In this document: piece by piece, positions 30,688 through 39,561 of the stretch
Layout of the letters: each line of letters opens with the position of its first letter
Position numbering within the stretch: position 1 is the stretch's first letter
DNA from: Haloactinomyces albus
GTDB taxonomy: Bacteria; Actinomycetota; Actinomycetes; Mycobacteriales; Pseudonocardiaceae
Reading direction: 5' to 3'
DNA: 64,000 nt
Assembly: GCF_031458135.1 (NCBI RefSeq)
Contig: NZ_JAVDXW010000001.1
Span: 3,534,001 to 3,598,000 of the forward strand
Translations under genes and position numbers: made by a program
The notes under the pieces: model-generated
Told to the model about the DNA's origin: nothing
The model's database searches: none
What the model saw: only the letters and a program-made list of their open reading frames with translations

Positions 30688-31221
30688 ATGTCGGATCCAT
30701 TCGAGGGCGGGACACCGTCGCCGAACGAGGTCGAACCGGATTCCCGGGATCCGGAGGATCCGAACAACCTGCAGTCCGCCCAGACCCTGGACGAGGACGA
30801 GCTCGCCGCCGATCCGCTGGAAGAGGGTGTGGAACCTGCCGAGCACTGGTCCAGCGTCGCCGAGGCCAGGCCGACACCGCGGGAGCAGCGCCAAGGAGAA
30901 ACCCACGACGAGCGGCTGGCCGAAGAGCGCTCCGAGGCCTCCCCCGGTGGGGTGGAGCAGCCGCTGACCGAGACGCGAGTGCACGAACTGGACGAGTCGG
31001 TCGACGACCGTGCCGCTGCCGAGATCGCCGACGGTGTGGACGAGGAGGAGTACGCGGACAGGCCCGTCGAGACCGAGCACGGCGCGGTTCTGGAGGGAGA
31101 GCAGGTGGAACCCACCGGTCGGTCCGCCATGACCAGGGAAGGCGCGGACGTGGCGGACGAGGAGGCCTCCGGGCGGATGCCGGAGGAGGACGCCGAACGG
31201 ATCGAGGACAGTGGACGCTGA
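30688..31221 (+). CDS. DUF5709 protein
   Basis: A 177-residue, highly acidic protein from ATG 30688 with AGGAAGAGGA upstream. The DUF5709 signature is AQTLDEDELAADPLEEGVEPAEHWS, followed by repeats of Glu-rich text and RVHELDESVDDR. The protein is predicted to be largely disordered. The family is restricted to actinobacteria and has no assigned function. Its end overlaps the start of the hydrolase gene, so both are coexpressed, perhaps from the SigF-type promoter upstream. Confidence 0.85.
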   Translation: MSDPFEGGTPSPNEVEPDSRDPEDPNNLQSAQTLDEDELAADPLEEGVEPAEHWSSVAEARPTPREQRQGETHDERLAEERSEASPGGVEQPLTETRVHELDESVDDRAAAEIADGVDEEEYADRPVETEHGAVLEGEQVEPTGRSAMTREGADVADEEASGRMPEEDAERIEDSGR

Positions 31222-31921
31222 CGGGCAGCCGACCGCAGGGGAGCGGGAAGTATCTCTTCCCGCCGTCGGTGGAGAAGGTGAGCAGCTTCTCGGGGACCTC
31301 GCCGTCCCGGAGGGCGCCCACGGTCTGGTCGTGTTCGCCCACGGCAGCGGCTCCTCTCGCCGCAGCTCGAGAAATCGCTGGGTCGCCGGTCAGCTCCAGC
31401 GGGTGGGACTGGCCACGCTGCTGATGGATCTGTTGAGCGAGGAGGAAGGGCGCCTGGATGCGCGCACCGCCCAGCTGAGATTCGACATCGACTTCCTGGT
31501 GCGCAGGATTCTCGGAGTGATCGACTGGCTTCCCGAAGATGCGGAGACCCGGTCGCTGCCGTTCGGGCTGTTCGGTGCGAGTACCGGCGCCGCAGCCGCA
31601 CTGGGCGCCGCCGCGCACAGGCCCGAGGTCACCCGAGCCGTGGTGTCCCGCGGCGGGCGTCCTGATCTGGCGGGGGCGGACCTGAGCGGGGTGCGTGCCG
31701 CGACGCTGCTGATCGTGGGCGGTCAGGATACGGATGTCCTCGGACTCAACCGGGAAGCGGCCGAGCGGCTGAGTGCCACTCACGAGATCCACATCGTGGA
31801 CGGAGCAACCCACCTGTTCGAGGAGCCCGGCGCTCTCGACGAAGTCGCGGATGTCGCTGCCGACTGGTTTCGCCGCCGCTTGGGGGGAGGATCGACGGCG
31901 CCGCCCTCGACGATGTCGTGA
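31211..31921 (+). CDS. Dienelactone hydrolase-like alpha/beta hydrolase
   Basis: A 236-residue protein from GTG 31211, overlapping the previous gene by 11 bases. It shows LVVFAHGSGSS (oxyanion region), nucleophile elbow FGASTGAAAAL with Ser in GAST, LIVGGQDTDVL with the acid and VDGATHLFEEPG with the His. This set matches DLH-like hydrolases that in other actinobacteria are fused to or paired with phosphoribosyltransferase-like domains. The substrate is unknown. Coupling to DUF5709 and the upstream promoter hint at a stress function. Confidence 0.88.
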   Translation: MDADGQPTAGEREVSLPAVGGEGEQLLGDLAVPEGAHGLVVFAHGSGSSRRSSRNRWVAGQLQRVGLATLLMDLLSEEEGRLDARTAQLRFDIDFLVRRILGVIDWLPEDAETRSLPFGLFGASTGAAAALGAAAHRPEVTRAVVSRGGRPDLAGADLSGVRAATLLIVGGQDTDVLGLNREAAERLSATHEIHIVDGATHLFEEPGALDEVADVAADWFRRRLGGGSTAPPSTMS

Positions 31922-31939
31922 ACTCGCCTGCGGCCGTGT

Positions 31940-31957
31940 CGGTTTACGGCGAAACCG
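31940..31957. promoter_or_regulatory. Short inverted repeat CGGTTT-ACGGCG-AAACCG
   Basis: A 6-bp inverted repeat lies in the gap before the 3-hydroxyacyl-CoA dehydrogenase gene. It resembles the GTTTT/AAAAC palindromes at 12868 and 15510 but is weaker. It could be a small terminator for the hydrolase gene. Confidence 0.3.
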
Positions 31958-32137
31958 CATGGCCTGCTCCCGGGGAGAGGGTCGAAGCTTCCGGGAAGAC
32001 GTCACCCCCACGTCCGTGGCGTGTACCACCCTTACCGACCAGTAACCGGTAGTGGTTGGCATGATCTGCGGACAACCGAAGCGTCGGCTTGTGGGGTTGG
32101 CGGGCCGGACGTGGTGACGACCGAAGGGAGCAGTGTG

Positions 32138-32998
32138 GTGACGGAGATCCAGCGCGTCGGTGTGGTGGGAGCAGGTCAGATGGGCTTGGGCATCGCCGAG
32201 GTCAGCGCCCGGGCCGGACTCGACGTGGTGTTGACCGATGTCAGCGAGGAGGCCGCCAAGGCGGGGCGTTCACGGATCTGGAAGTCCTTGAACCGGGCGG
32301 TGCAGAAGCAGAAGATCAGCGAAGCCGACCGCGATGCCGCACAGGAACGCATCCGCTGCACCACCTCCCTGGCCGAGCTGCACGACCGCGGGCTGGTGAT
32401 CGAGGCGGTCGCGGAGAACGAGGAGGTCAAGGCCAAGGTCTTCACCGAACTGGACCAGGTGGTCGGTGACCCGGAGGCGATTCTGGCCTCGAACACCTCC
32501 TCCATCCCGATCGCCAAGCTCGCCTCGGCCACGAAGCGGCCGGCACAGGTGATCGGTATCCACTTTTTCAACCCGGTGCCCGTACTCAAGCTGGTCGAGG
32601 TGGTTCCCTCGCTGCTGACCGGTGAGCAGACCACGCAGCGAGCCACCGACTTCGCCGCCGATCGGCTGGGCAAGGAGGCGATCCGGGCCCAGGATCGAGC
32701 CGGGTTCGTGGTGAACGCGCTGCTGGTTCCCTACTTGCTGTCGGCGATCCGGATGGTCGACAACGGAGTGGCCTCCGCGGAGGACATCGACAACGGCATG
32801 GAGCTGGGCTGTGCGCATCCGATGGGGCCGCTTCGGCTGGCCGACATGGTCGGCCTGGACACCGTGAAGGCGATCGCGGACTCGATGCACGCGGAGTACA
32901 AGGACCCCGGCTATGCGGCTCCTCCGCTGCTGCAGCGCATGGTCGATGCGAATCTGCTGGGCAAGAAATCCGGCAACGGTTTCTACGAGTACGGCTGA
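32138..32998 (+). CDS. 3-hydroxyacyl-CoA dehydrogenase (FadB2/PaaH type)
   Basis: A 286-residue soluble enzyme. The N-terminus is the NAD-binding Rossmann motif VGVVGAGQMGLGIAEV, the centre has ASNTSSIPI with the Ser used in substrate contacts, and the catalytic His lies in GIHFFNPVPVLKLVEVV; the C-terminal helical domain contains HPMGPLRLADMVGLD. It oxidises 3-hydroxybutyryl-CoA or longer 3-hydroxyacyl-CoA. GTG 32138 is used because GAAGGGAG stands seven bases upstream; the adjacent GTG 32135 is also possible. Its 3' end overlaps that of the convergent GntR gene. Confidence 0.92.
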   Translation: MTEIQRVGVVGAGQMGLGIAEVSARAGLDVVLTDVSEEAAKAGRSRIWKSLNRAVQKQKISEADRDAAQERIRCTTSLAELHDRGLVIEAVAENEEVKAKVFTELDQVVGDPEAILASNTSSIPIAKLASATKRPAQVIGIHFFNPVPVLKLVEVVPSLLTGEQTTQRATDFAADRLGKEAIRAQDRAGFVVNALLVPYLLSAIRMVDNGVASAEDIDNGMELGCAHPMGPLRLADMVGLDTVKAIADSMHAEYKDPGYAAPPLLQRMVDANLLGKKSGNGFYEYG

Positions 32999-33642
32999 TC
33001 CGTGTCGAGGGTGGCGCGGAGGGTGTCGACCGCATGCCTGCGATGGGCGGTCAGCAGTGCGGTCAGCTCCTCCGCGTCCCGCTGCTCGGCCGCCCGCACG
33101 ATCTCCTCGTGTTCCCGGCGGACCCGCGCGCGGTTGACGTCGGAGTTGTAGTAGACGGCGCGGTAGGCGTCGGTGGCGTCCCAGAGCGTGCGTACGATCC
33201 GTAGCAGTCGCGGCATTTCGGCCGGTTGCAGCAGGGCGAAGTGGAACCGGCGATTGGCCGCGATCATTCCCACGAGATCGTTGTCGTCCGCTGCGTTGTC
33301 CACATCGCGCTGTGCGTCGGTGATGCGGCTCAGGTCCGTGTCGGTGAACTTTCGTGCGGCAACCGCGGCCGCCTCGGACTCCAGCAGCTCCCGTAGGCGG
33401 TACACCTCCAACAGATCCGCAAGGGACAACTCGGCCACCGAATAACCGCGGTGCGGCTCGTAGACGACCTGTCCTTCGGCCTCCAGCGTCTTCAGCGCCT
33501 CTCGGAGGGGAACGCGGCTGACGCCGAGCTGATGAGCGATCGTGTCCTGGCGGATCGGCTGCCGCGGTGACAACTGCCGGGAGACGATCGCTTTGCGGAG
33601 CTCGTCGAGTACGTACTCCTGGGTCGTGGGTGGCCGTGCCAT
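32983..33642 (-). CDS. GntR regulator with FCD ligand domain
   Basis: A 219-residue regulator. Residues 5-75 form the winged helix (LRKAIVSRQLSPRQPIRQDTIAHQLGVSRVPLREALKTLEAEG). The FCD domain follows with VYRLRELLESEAAAVAARKF and metal or ligand-binding His residues in RRFHFALL and the C-terminal HRRHAVDTL. It starts at ATG 33642 with GGGAG upstream. It diverges from the CoA-transferase gene, whose promoter carries a palindrome typical of this family, so it most likely represses that operon and releases it on binding an acyl-CoA or acid. Confidence 0.92.
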   Translation of the reverse strand: MARPPTTQEYVLDELRKAIVSRQLSPRQPIRQDTIAHQLGVSRVPLREALKTLEAEGQVVYEPHRGYSVAELSLADLLEVYRLRELLESEAAAVAARKFTDTDLSRITDAQRDVDNAADDNDLVGMIAANRRFHFALLQPAEMPRLLRIVRTLWDATDAYRAVYYNSDVNRARVRREHEEIVRAAEQRDAEELTALLTAHRRHAVDTLRATLDTDQPYS

Positions 33643-33946
33643 CGCCGCTCCCGATGTTGGTCTGATGTGTGGCCCGTGCTGCGCGCACGCGGGCGCTGCT
33701 TCGCTCCGCCCGTGCCGGGCAGTGGCCGGACGATCCCGTCGGTGGAGGTTGACCGGCGCGACAGCGACTGTATATTGGATCCAAATTGACGACGCAAGCC
33801 ATGTATCCGTCCCTGCTGTGACCGATCCGAACCGGAAGCAGGTCGGCTCGGGTCCGGCCATATCGCCCCTGGTGGTCTCCGCTCGGGTATGGCGGCGTTC
33901 CGGGAGAAGTGCCCGCAGGTGTACGCGGAAAGGTTGGGTTCTTTCG
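33643..33946. other. Divergent control region of the acyl-CoA operon
   Basis: A 304-base gap between the GntR gene and the CoA-transferase gene. It holds the promoter and palindrome at 33749-33784. The remaining 160 bases form a long leader for the CoA-transferase and show nothing else clear. Confidence 0.6.
33749..33784 (+). promoter_or_regulatory. Promoter with overlapping GntR-type operator
   Basis: TTGACC at 33749-33754 and TATATT at 33771-33776 form a -35/-10 pair with a 16-base spacer. The perfect palindrome TTGGATCCAA at 33775-33784 overlaps the -10, the expected place for repression by the adjacent FCD-type GntR protein. Confidence 0.65.
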
Positions 33947-35164
33947 ATGGCGCGGACGCTACCGCTGGACGGTGTGCTCGTCGCGGACTTCAGCCGGGTA
34001 CTGGCAGGCCCCTACGCGACCATGCTGCTGGCCGACCTCGGAGCGACGGTCATCAAGGTCGAACGCCCCGGACGAGGAGACGACACCCGTGCGTGGGGAC
34101 CGCCGTGGACGGCCCACAGCTCCTCCTACTTCGAGTCGATCAATCGCGGCAAACGCAGTGTCACTCTGGATTTCGCCGATCCACAGGACCGTGCGGCCGC
34201 TGTCGAACTGGCGCGCAGGGCCGATGTTCTGGTGGAGAATTACCGGCCCGGATCGCTGGCGCGGTACGGCCTGGATTACGAAAGCCTCCGAGACATCAAT
34301 CCCGGTCTGCTGTACGCGTCGATTTCCGGCTTCGGGAGCGGGGACGGTGCGGATCTGCCCGGCTACGACTTCGTGGTGCAGGCGGTCGGTGGACTGATGA
34401 GCATCACCGGGAGTCCCGAGGGGCCTCCCACCAAAGTGGGAGTGGCCGTTGTCGACGTGCTCACCGGCAAGGATGCCGCGCTGGGCATCATGGCGGCCCT
34501 GCGCAGCCGTGCGGCGACCGGCCGGGGACAGCACATCGAGGTGAACCTGCTGTCGAGCCTGCTGTCCGGGCTGGTGAACCAGGTGGGTGGGTTCCTGGCT
34601 TCGGGGACCGATCCGGCGCCGATGGGCAATCGGCATCCGAGTGTCGCCCCCTACGAGACACTGCAGTGCGAGGATGCGCTGCTGGCCGTTGCCGTCGGCA
34701 ACGACGACCAGTTCCGTACGCTCACCGGGGCGCTGGGCCTGGTCGGAGCGGCCGATGATGCCCGGTTCGCGACGAACGCGGCCAGGGTGGCGAACCGGGC
34801 CGAGCTGGTGAGCGTGCTGGAAAACGTTCTCGGGGCACGTCCCGCGGCGGCCTGGCAGGAGCGCCTGCAGCAGGTCGGGATCGCCTGTGGGCAGGTCAAC
34901 GACCTCTCCCACGCGGTGGCCTATGCCGAGTCTCTCGGCCTGCGACCGATCGTCCGACCGGAGAGCGCGGACACGCCCCAGATACGAATGCCGATCGAAT
35001 TCTCCGACTCCGGCTCCGGCTCCGGCTGTGCCGCGCCTGCCGCGCCGCCGGAACTCGGTGAGCACACCGAGGAGGTCCGTGCCTGGCTCGGACGGGACTC
35101 CTCGGATGGTCTGCCCGCCCCGTCCCGGTCTTCCACAGCCGGTCGCCCCGCCGACCCCGCGTAG
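33947..35164 (+). CDS. Class III CoA-transferase (CaiB/BaiF)
   Basis: A 405-residue enzyme of the CaiB/BaiF family. It begins with GVLVADFSRVLAGPYATMLLADLGA, the conserved N-terminal block, includes VTLDFADPQDR and the catalytic-Asp region VVDVLTGKDAALGIMAAL. It transfers CoA between an acyl-CoA and a carboxylic acid. Followed by a glutaryl-CoA dehydrogenase-like gene and an MFS carrier, it may activate a dicarboxylic or similar acid. The C-terminal 45 residues are Ser/Gly-rich and variable. The start codon ATG 33947 has a poorly spaced GGAAAGG. Confidence 0.9.
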   Translation: MARTLPLDGVLVADFSRVLAGPYATMLLADLGATVIKVERPGRGDDTRAWGPPWTAHSSSYFESINRGKRSVTLDFADPQDRAAAVELARRADVLVENYRPGSLARYGLDYESLRDINPGLLYASISGFGSGDGADLPGYDFVVQAVGGLMSITGSPEGPPTKVGVAVVDVLTGKDAALGIMAALRSRAATGRGQHIEVNLLSSLLSGLVNQVGGFLASGTDPAPMGNRHPSVAPYETLQCEDALLAVAVGNDDQFRTLTGALGLVGAADDARFATNAARVANRAELVSVLENVLGARPAAAWQERLQQVGIACGQVNDLSHAVAYAESLGLRPIVRPESADTPQIRMPIEFSDSGSGSGCAAPAAPPELGEHTEEVRAWLGRDSSDGLPAPSRSSTAGRPADPA

Positions 35165-35211
35165 GGCCCCTCGAGGCTCGTGCGGGATGTCCGTTTCCGA
35201 GGAGGTTATTG

Positions 35212-36405
35212 ATGACTGCCGGTGGTACCCGCCCCGATTTCGATCCGCACGACCCCCTGGGCATCGACGACGAGCTCAGCACCGAGCAACTCGCGATCCG
35301 GGACAGCGTGCGAGCCTTGTGCCGTGACCACGTGGCGCCGTATGTCGGTGACTGGTTCGAACGAGGTGAATTGCCCGGCATCCGTGACCTGACGCGGGAA
35401 CTGGGCAAGCTGGGAGTCCTCGGGATGCATCTGGAGGGCTACGGCTGTGCGGGCATGTCGGCGGTGGACTACGGCGTGGCCTGTGCGGAACTCGAGGCCT
35501 GTGACTCGGGCCTGCGGTCGCTGGTGTCGGTGCAGGGCTCGCTGGCGATGTACGCGATTTGGCGATGGGGTTCGGAGGAGCACAAGCAGCAGTGGCTGCC
35601 GCGCATGGCCGCGGGCGAGGCGATCGGGTGCTTCGGGCTCACCGAGCCCGACCACGGCTCCGACCCGGCCTCGATGCGGACCTCGGCACGTCGGGACGGT
35701 TCGGACTGGGTGCTCAACGGGCACAAGATGTGGATCACCAACGGCACCGTGGCCGATGTCGCCGTCGTCTGGGCCCACACCGATGAGGGAATCCGTGGCT
35801 TCGTGGTGCCCACGGACACTCCCGGATTCTCGGCCCCCGAGATCACCCGGAAGCTGTCCTTGCGTGCTTCGGTGACCAGCGAGCTGGTGCTGGACGAGGT
35901 GCGTGTGCCCGGCGACGCGGCACTGCCCGAGGCGATCGGCCTGCGGGGCCCGCTGAGCTGCCTCAACGAGGCTCGCTACGGGATCGTCTGGGGGGCGACC
36001 GGCGCCGGGCTCAGCTGTCTGGAGGTGGCACTGGACTACTCCCGCAGCCGTGAGCAGTTCGGCCAACCGATCGCGGGTTTCCAGCTGACTCAGGCCAAAC
36101 TGGCCGACATGGCGGTTCGCGTCCACAACGGGCGACTGCTGGCACTGCACCTCGGGCAGCGCAAGGATGCCGGGACGTTGCTGCCACAGCAGGTGAGTTT
36201 CGGCAAGCTGGACAATGTGCGCGGTGCGCTGGAAGTCGCCCGCACCGCTCGTACCGTGCTGGGGGCGAACGGCATATCCCTCGAATACCCCGTGATCCGC
36301 CACATGACGAATCTGGAGTCGGTGCTGACCTACGAGGGCACCAGCGAGATGCACGCGCTGACCATCGGCCAGGCCATGACGGGGGTTTCCGCGTTCCGCG
36401 GCTGA
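35212..36405 (+). CDS. gcdH: Acyl-CoA dehydrogenase, glutaryl-CoA dehydrogenase-like
   Basis: A 397-residue flavoenzyme, start ATG 35212 with GAGGAGGT five bases upstream. It carries the glutaryl-CoA dehydrogenase text SVQGSLAMYAIWRWGSEEHK, then IGCFGLTEPDHGSDPASM, and the catalytic Glu in TYEGTSEMHAL. The family oxidises and decarboxylates glutaryl-CoA to crotonyl-CoA, reducing electron-transfer flavoprotein. Together with the CoA-transferase before it, this suggests breakdown of glutarate or a related acid from lysine or tryptophan. The substrate is inferred from family and context. Confidence 0.9.
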   Translation: MTAGGTRPDFDPHDPLGIDDELSTEQLAIRDSVRALCRDHVAPYVGDWFERGELPGIRDLTRELGKLGVLGMHLEGYGCAGMSAVDYGVACAELEACDSGLRSLVSVQGSLAMYAIWRWGSEEHKQQWLPRMAAGEAIGCFGLTEPDHGSDPASMRTSARRDGSDWVLNGHKMWITNGTVADVAVVWAHTDEGIRGFVVPTDTPGFSAPEITRKLSLRASVTSELVLDEVRVPGDAALPEAIGLRGPLSCLNEARYGIVWGATGAGLSCLEVALDYSRSREQFGQPIAGFQLTQAKLADMAVRVHNGRLLALHLGQRKDAGTLLPQQVSFGKLDNVRGALEVARTARTVLGANGISLEYPVIRHMTNLESVLTYEGTSEMHALTIGQAMTGVSAFRG

Positions 36406-36480
36406 CCCGGACGGCTGGGTGGAAGTACGAGAGCCGATTTCCCGGCCGTTGCGGGCACGTGGCCGGGAGCAGGAGGGCGC

Positions 36481-37662
36481 ATGGCGACGGCAATGGTGGG
36501 CCGCCGCTCGATGAGACGGGATCGTCCGAGCACGGTGCGCACGCTCGTGCCGGTGGCCGCTGTGGTTACTGTCGGGATTCTCCCCGTCTTCCTGGTCGGT
36601 GGCCTCGGTGTTCAGTTGCAACGTGAATTCGGTTTCGGTGCGGCTGCACTGGGTCTTGGTACGGCGGGCTTCTTCGGCATGGCCGCACTGGCATCCCGGG
36701 CCATGGGGTGGGTGGTCGAGCGCATCGGTACAGCACGCGCCATGCGATCGGCCGCTGCCGGAAGCTCGCTGTGCCTGCTCGGCCTGGCCACTGCCGAGAA
36801 CGCCACCTGGCTGATCGTCGTCGCTTGTCTGGCCGGGTTGCCGAACTCGCTGGGCCAGCCCGCGTCCAATCTGCTGATCACACAGAACATCCCCGTGGGG
36901 ATCCGGGCCACGGCGTTCGGAATCAAGCAGGCGTCGATTCCCGCCGCAACCCTGTTGGCGGGACTCGCGGTGCCCGTCGTGGCGCTGACGATCGGTTGGC
37001 GCTGGGCGTTCGCCCTGGCGGCCCTGGTGGGATGCTGTGCGGCACTGCTCGTTCCGAGCTCCCCGGCCGTCGGGCGCTCCGCAACCAAGCCGGGCAGCGA
37101 GGCCTCGCGCAACGGTGGGCGGGCTTCGCTGTATCTGCTGGCAGCGGCAGGCGGGCTGGGTTCGGCGGCGGCGAATGCGCTGGGGGCGTTCGTCACCACG
37201 ACGGCGGTCCACGTCGGATTCGGTCCCGCGGCGGCGGGTTTGGTGCTGTCCCTGGGATCGGTGGCCGGGCTCACGGTCCGAGTGCTGGCCGGTGTGGCCA
37301 CCGATCGGAGGAATCCCGACAGCCTGCGCGTCATCACGGTGATGTTGTTCGTGGGCTCGCTCGGGTACGGCCTGATGGCTCTCGACGTCACCGCTTCGTT
37401 CCTCGTGGGAGCGATCATCGGATTCGGTGCGGGCTGGGCGTGGCCGGGCCTGCTGAACTTCGCGGTCGCGCGTCTCAACCCGGATCGGGTGGCCGGCGCG
37501 ACGTCGGTCACTCAAACGGGCGTCTACATCGGCGGGAGTTGCGGACCGTTGCTGTTCGGGCTTCTCGCCGAGCACGCCGGTCTGGGCGGGGCGTGGTTGA
37601 CCGCCGCAGTGGTGGCCGTCCTGGCCGGGATGTTCCTGTTGGCCGCCCGTCGATGGTCATGA
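36481..37662 (+). CDS. MFS transporter
   Basis: A 393-residue major facilitator protein with twelve hydrophobic segments in two halves separated by a hydrophilic loop near residue 195-215. The pattern GVQLQREFGFGAAALGLGTA in the first half and SRAMGWVVERIG after helix 2 are typical. It follows the dehydrogenase gene by 75 bp on the same strand and probably imports the acid or exports a product. ATG 36481 follows GGAGGGC. The substrate cannot be read from the sequence; the family resembles CynX/MFS-1 type carriers. Confidence 0.88.
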   Translation: MATAMVGRRSMRRDRPSTVRTLVPVAAVVTVGILPVFLVGGLGVQLQREFGFGAAALGLGTAGFFGMAALASRAMGWVVERIGTARAMRSAAAGSSLCLLGLATAENATWLIVVACLAGLPNSLGQPASNLLITQNIPVGIRATAFGIKQASIPAATLLAGLAVPVVALTIGWRWAFALAALVGCCAALLVPSSPAVGRSATKPGSEASRNGGRASLYLLAAAGGLGSAAANALGAFVTTTAVHVGFGPAAAGLVLSLGSVAGLTVRVLAGVATDRRNPDSLRVITVMLFVGSLGYGLMALDVTASFLVGAIIGFGAGWAWPGLLNFAVARLNPDRVAGATSVTQTGVYIGGSCGPLLFGLLAEHAGLGGAWLTAAVVAVLAGMFLLAARRWS

Positions 37663-37809
37663 CGGGGATGTGGCTGCCGTTCTTGCGTTGGTACCTACGG
37701 TGGCGGGCTCGATGATGAACCCGATCGTGAGTGATCGTGGCCAGCACTTGCCAAGCTCGTCGTGATCCGTAAGCATGGCTACGCGCTCTCGCGGTTGGAG
37801 GAGGTATCT

Positions 37810-38895
37810 GTGGCGACGGATGTTCGAGCTGTGGTGGCCACCGGGAAGGGCAAGCCGGTCGAGGTAACCACGATTCGGGTGCCGGATCCGGGGCCGGATG
37901 AGGCTCTGGTGCGGATCCAGGCCTGTGGTGTGTGCCATACGGATCTGCATTACCACGAGGGCGGCATCAGCGATGACTTCCCGTTTCTGCTCGGCCATGA
38001 GGCCGCCGGTGTGGTGGAGGCCGTCGGGCCGGGTGCCAGTGACCTGCAGGCAGGCGACTTCGTCGTGCTGAACTGGCGGGCTGTCTGCGGAGTGTGCCGA
38101 GCCTGTAAACGTGGCCGCTTGGAATACTGCTTCGATACGAACAATGCGGCGCAGCCGATGACGCTGACCGATGGCACCGAGTTGTCGCCGGCGCTGGGAA
38201 TCGGTGCGTTCGCGGAGAAGACCCTGGTGCATGCCGGGCAGTGCACCAAGGTCGATGCGTCGGCGGCGCCGGATGTGGTCGGGCTGCTGGGATGCGGAGT
38301 CATGGCGGGCATCGGGGCGGCGGTCAACACCGGCCGGGCCGGCCCGGGGGATTCGGTGGCGGTGATCGGCTGCGGTGGTGTCGGCAGTGCCTCGGTGGCC
38401 GGTGCGGCCATGGCCGGGGCTCGGCGGGTCATCGCCGTGGACACGGATCCGAAGAAGCTGGAGTGGTCCCGTCAGTTCGGCGCCACGCATACGATCAACG
38501 CTGCCGAGGCCGATACCGTCGAGGCGATTCGCGAGGTCACCGACGGCTATGGGGCCGACGTCGTGGTGGAGGCCGTGGGGCGTCCGGAGACCTATGAACA
38601 GGCCTTCTACGCACGTGATCTGGCGGGCACGGTGGTGCTGGTCGGTGTTCCCACCCCGGAGATGCGTCTGGAGTTGCCGTTTTTGGACGTGTTCGCTCGG
38701 GGTGGGGCGCTGAAGTCGAGTTGGTACGGCGACTGCCTGCCCAGCAGGGATTTCCCGATGTTGGTGGAGCTGTACCAGCAGGGGCGGCTGCCGCTGGAGA
38801 AGTTCGTCACCGAGCGGATCCCGCTGGACGGGGTCGGAAGCGCCTTCGACAAGATGCGGCGCGGCGATGTGCTGCGTTCGGTGGTGGTGCTGTGA
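37810..38895 (+). CDS. mscR: S-(hydroxymethyl)mycothiol dehydrogenase
   Basis: From GTG 37810, preceded by GGAGGAGG, the product has 361 residues. It is a zinc-dependent medium-chain dehydrogenase: catalytic zinc motif [26 protein letters not shown], structural zinc cysteines in [15 protein letters not shown] and NAD motif [18 protein letters not shown]. It matches MscR of mycothiol-producing actinobacteria, which oxidises the spontaneous adduct of formaldehyde and mycothiol. The next gene overlaps its stop and encodes the metallo-hydrolase usually found beside it. Together they detoxify formaldehyde. Confidence 0.93.
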   Translation: MATDVRAVVATGKGKPVEVTTIRVPDPGPDEALVRIQACGVCHTDLHYHEGGISDDFPFLLGHEAAGVVEAVGPGASDLQAGDFVVLNWRAVCGVCRACKRGRLEYCFDTNNAAQPMTLTDGTELSPALGIGAFAEKTLVHAGQCTKVDASAAPDVVGLLGCGVMAGIGAAVNTGRAGPGDSVAVIGCGGVGSASVAGAAMAGARRVIAVDTDPKKLEWSRQFGATHTINAAEADTVEAIREVTDGYGADVVVEAVGRPETYEQAFYARDLAGTVVLVGVPTPEMRLELPFLDVFARGGALKSSWYGDCLPSRDFPMLVELYQQGRLPLEKFVTERIPLDGVGSAFDKMRRGDVLRSVVVL

Positions 38896-39506
38896 TGGCT
38901 GCGCGGATCGAGCACACGACCACGTCCGGCACCTTTTCGCTGGACGGTCAGACCCACGAGGTGGACAACAACGTCTGGGTCATCGGCGACGACCGTGAAT
39001 GTGTGGTCATCGACGCTCCGCACGATGCCGAGGAGATCCGGCGACTGGTCGGGCAGCGCGCGGTGCTGGCGATTCTGGCCACGCACGCTCATGACGACCA
39101 TGTCCGAGTCGCTCCGGAACTGGCCCGGCTCGTGGGTGCTCCGGTGTTCCTGCATCCCGATGATCTGGTGCTGTGGCAGCTGACGCATCCCGACCGTGAG
39201 CCCGACCGCGGACTCACCGACGGGCAGGTGGTCGGGGTGGCGGGAACCGGTTTGCAGGTGCTGCACACCCCGGGACATGCGCCCGGTGCGGTGTGCTTGT
39301 ACGCCGCCGACCTCGGGGTGGTTTTCACCGGTGACACCCTGTTCTCCGGAGGTCCGGGGGCCACGGGGCGTTCCTATTCCGACTACACGACGATCGTGGA
39401 ATCCATCCGGGACCGGTTGCTGACCCTTCCCGACGAGACCGTCGTTCATCCCGGGCACGGTCCCAGCACGACCATCGGCACCGAGAAACCCGACCTCTCC
39501 CGATAG
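38895..39506 (+). CDS. MBL-fold hydrolase of the mycothiol formaldehyde pathway
   Basis: A 203-residue metallo-beta-lactamase-fold protein. The metal motif THAHDDH (HxHxDH), later histidines in HTPGHAPG and the Asp in FTGDTLF and final His in VVHPGHGPST are present, as in glyoxalase II-like hydrolases. The start ATG overlaps the TGA of mscR (TGATG-type), so translation is coupled. It probably hydrolyses the S-formylmycothiol made by MscR, releasing formate and mycothiol; this is inferred from neighbourhood. Confidence 0.9.
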   Translation: MAARIEHTTTSGTFSLDGQTHEVDNNVWVIGDDRECVVIDAPHDAEEIRRLVGQRAVLAILATHAHDDHVRVAPELARLVGAPVFLHPDDLVLWQLTHPDREPDRGLTDGQVVGVAGTGLQVLHTPGHAPGAVCLYAADLGVVFTGDTLFSGGPGATGRSYSDYTTIVESIRDRLLTLPDETVVHPGHGPSTTIGTEKPDLSR

Positions 39507-39561
39507 TCACCGCATCCCGACCGTCGGTGACCCGCAGCACTGTCGTTCCCGGAGCGGATCG

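Noticed and set aside
35206-37575. 789-residue open frame on the minus strand
   Set aside because: Shadow of the acyl-CoA dehydrogenase and MFS genes, with biased composition and no domains.
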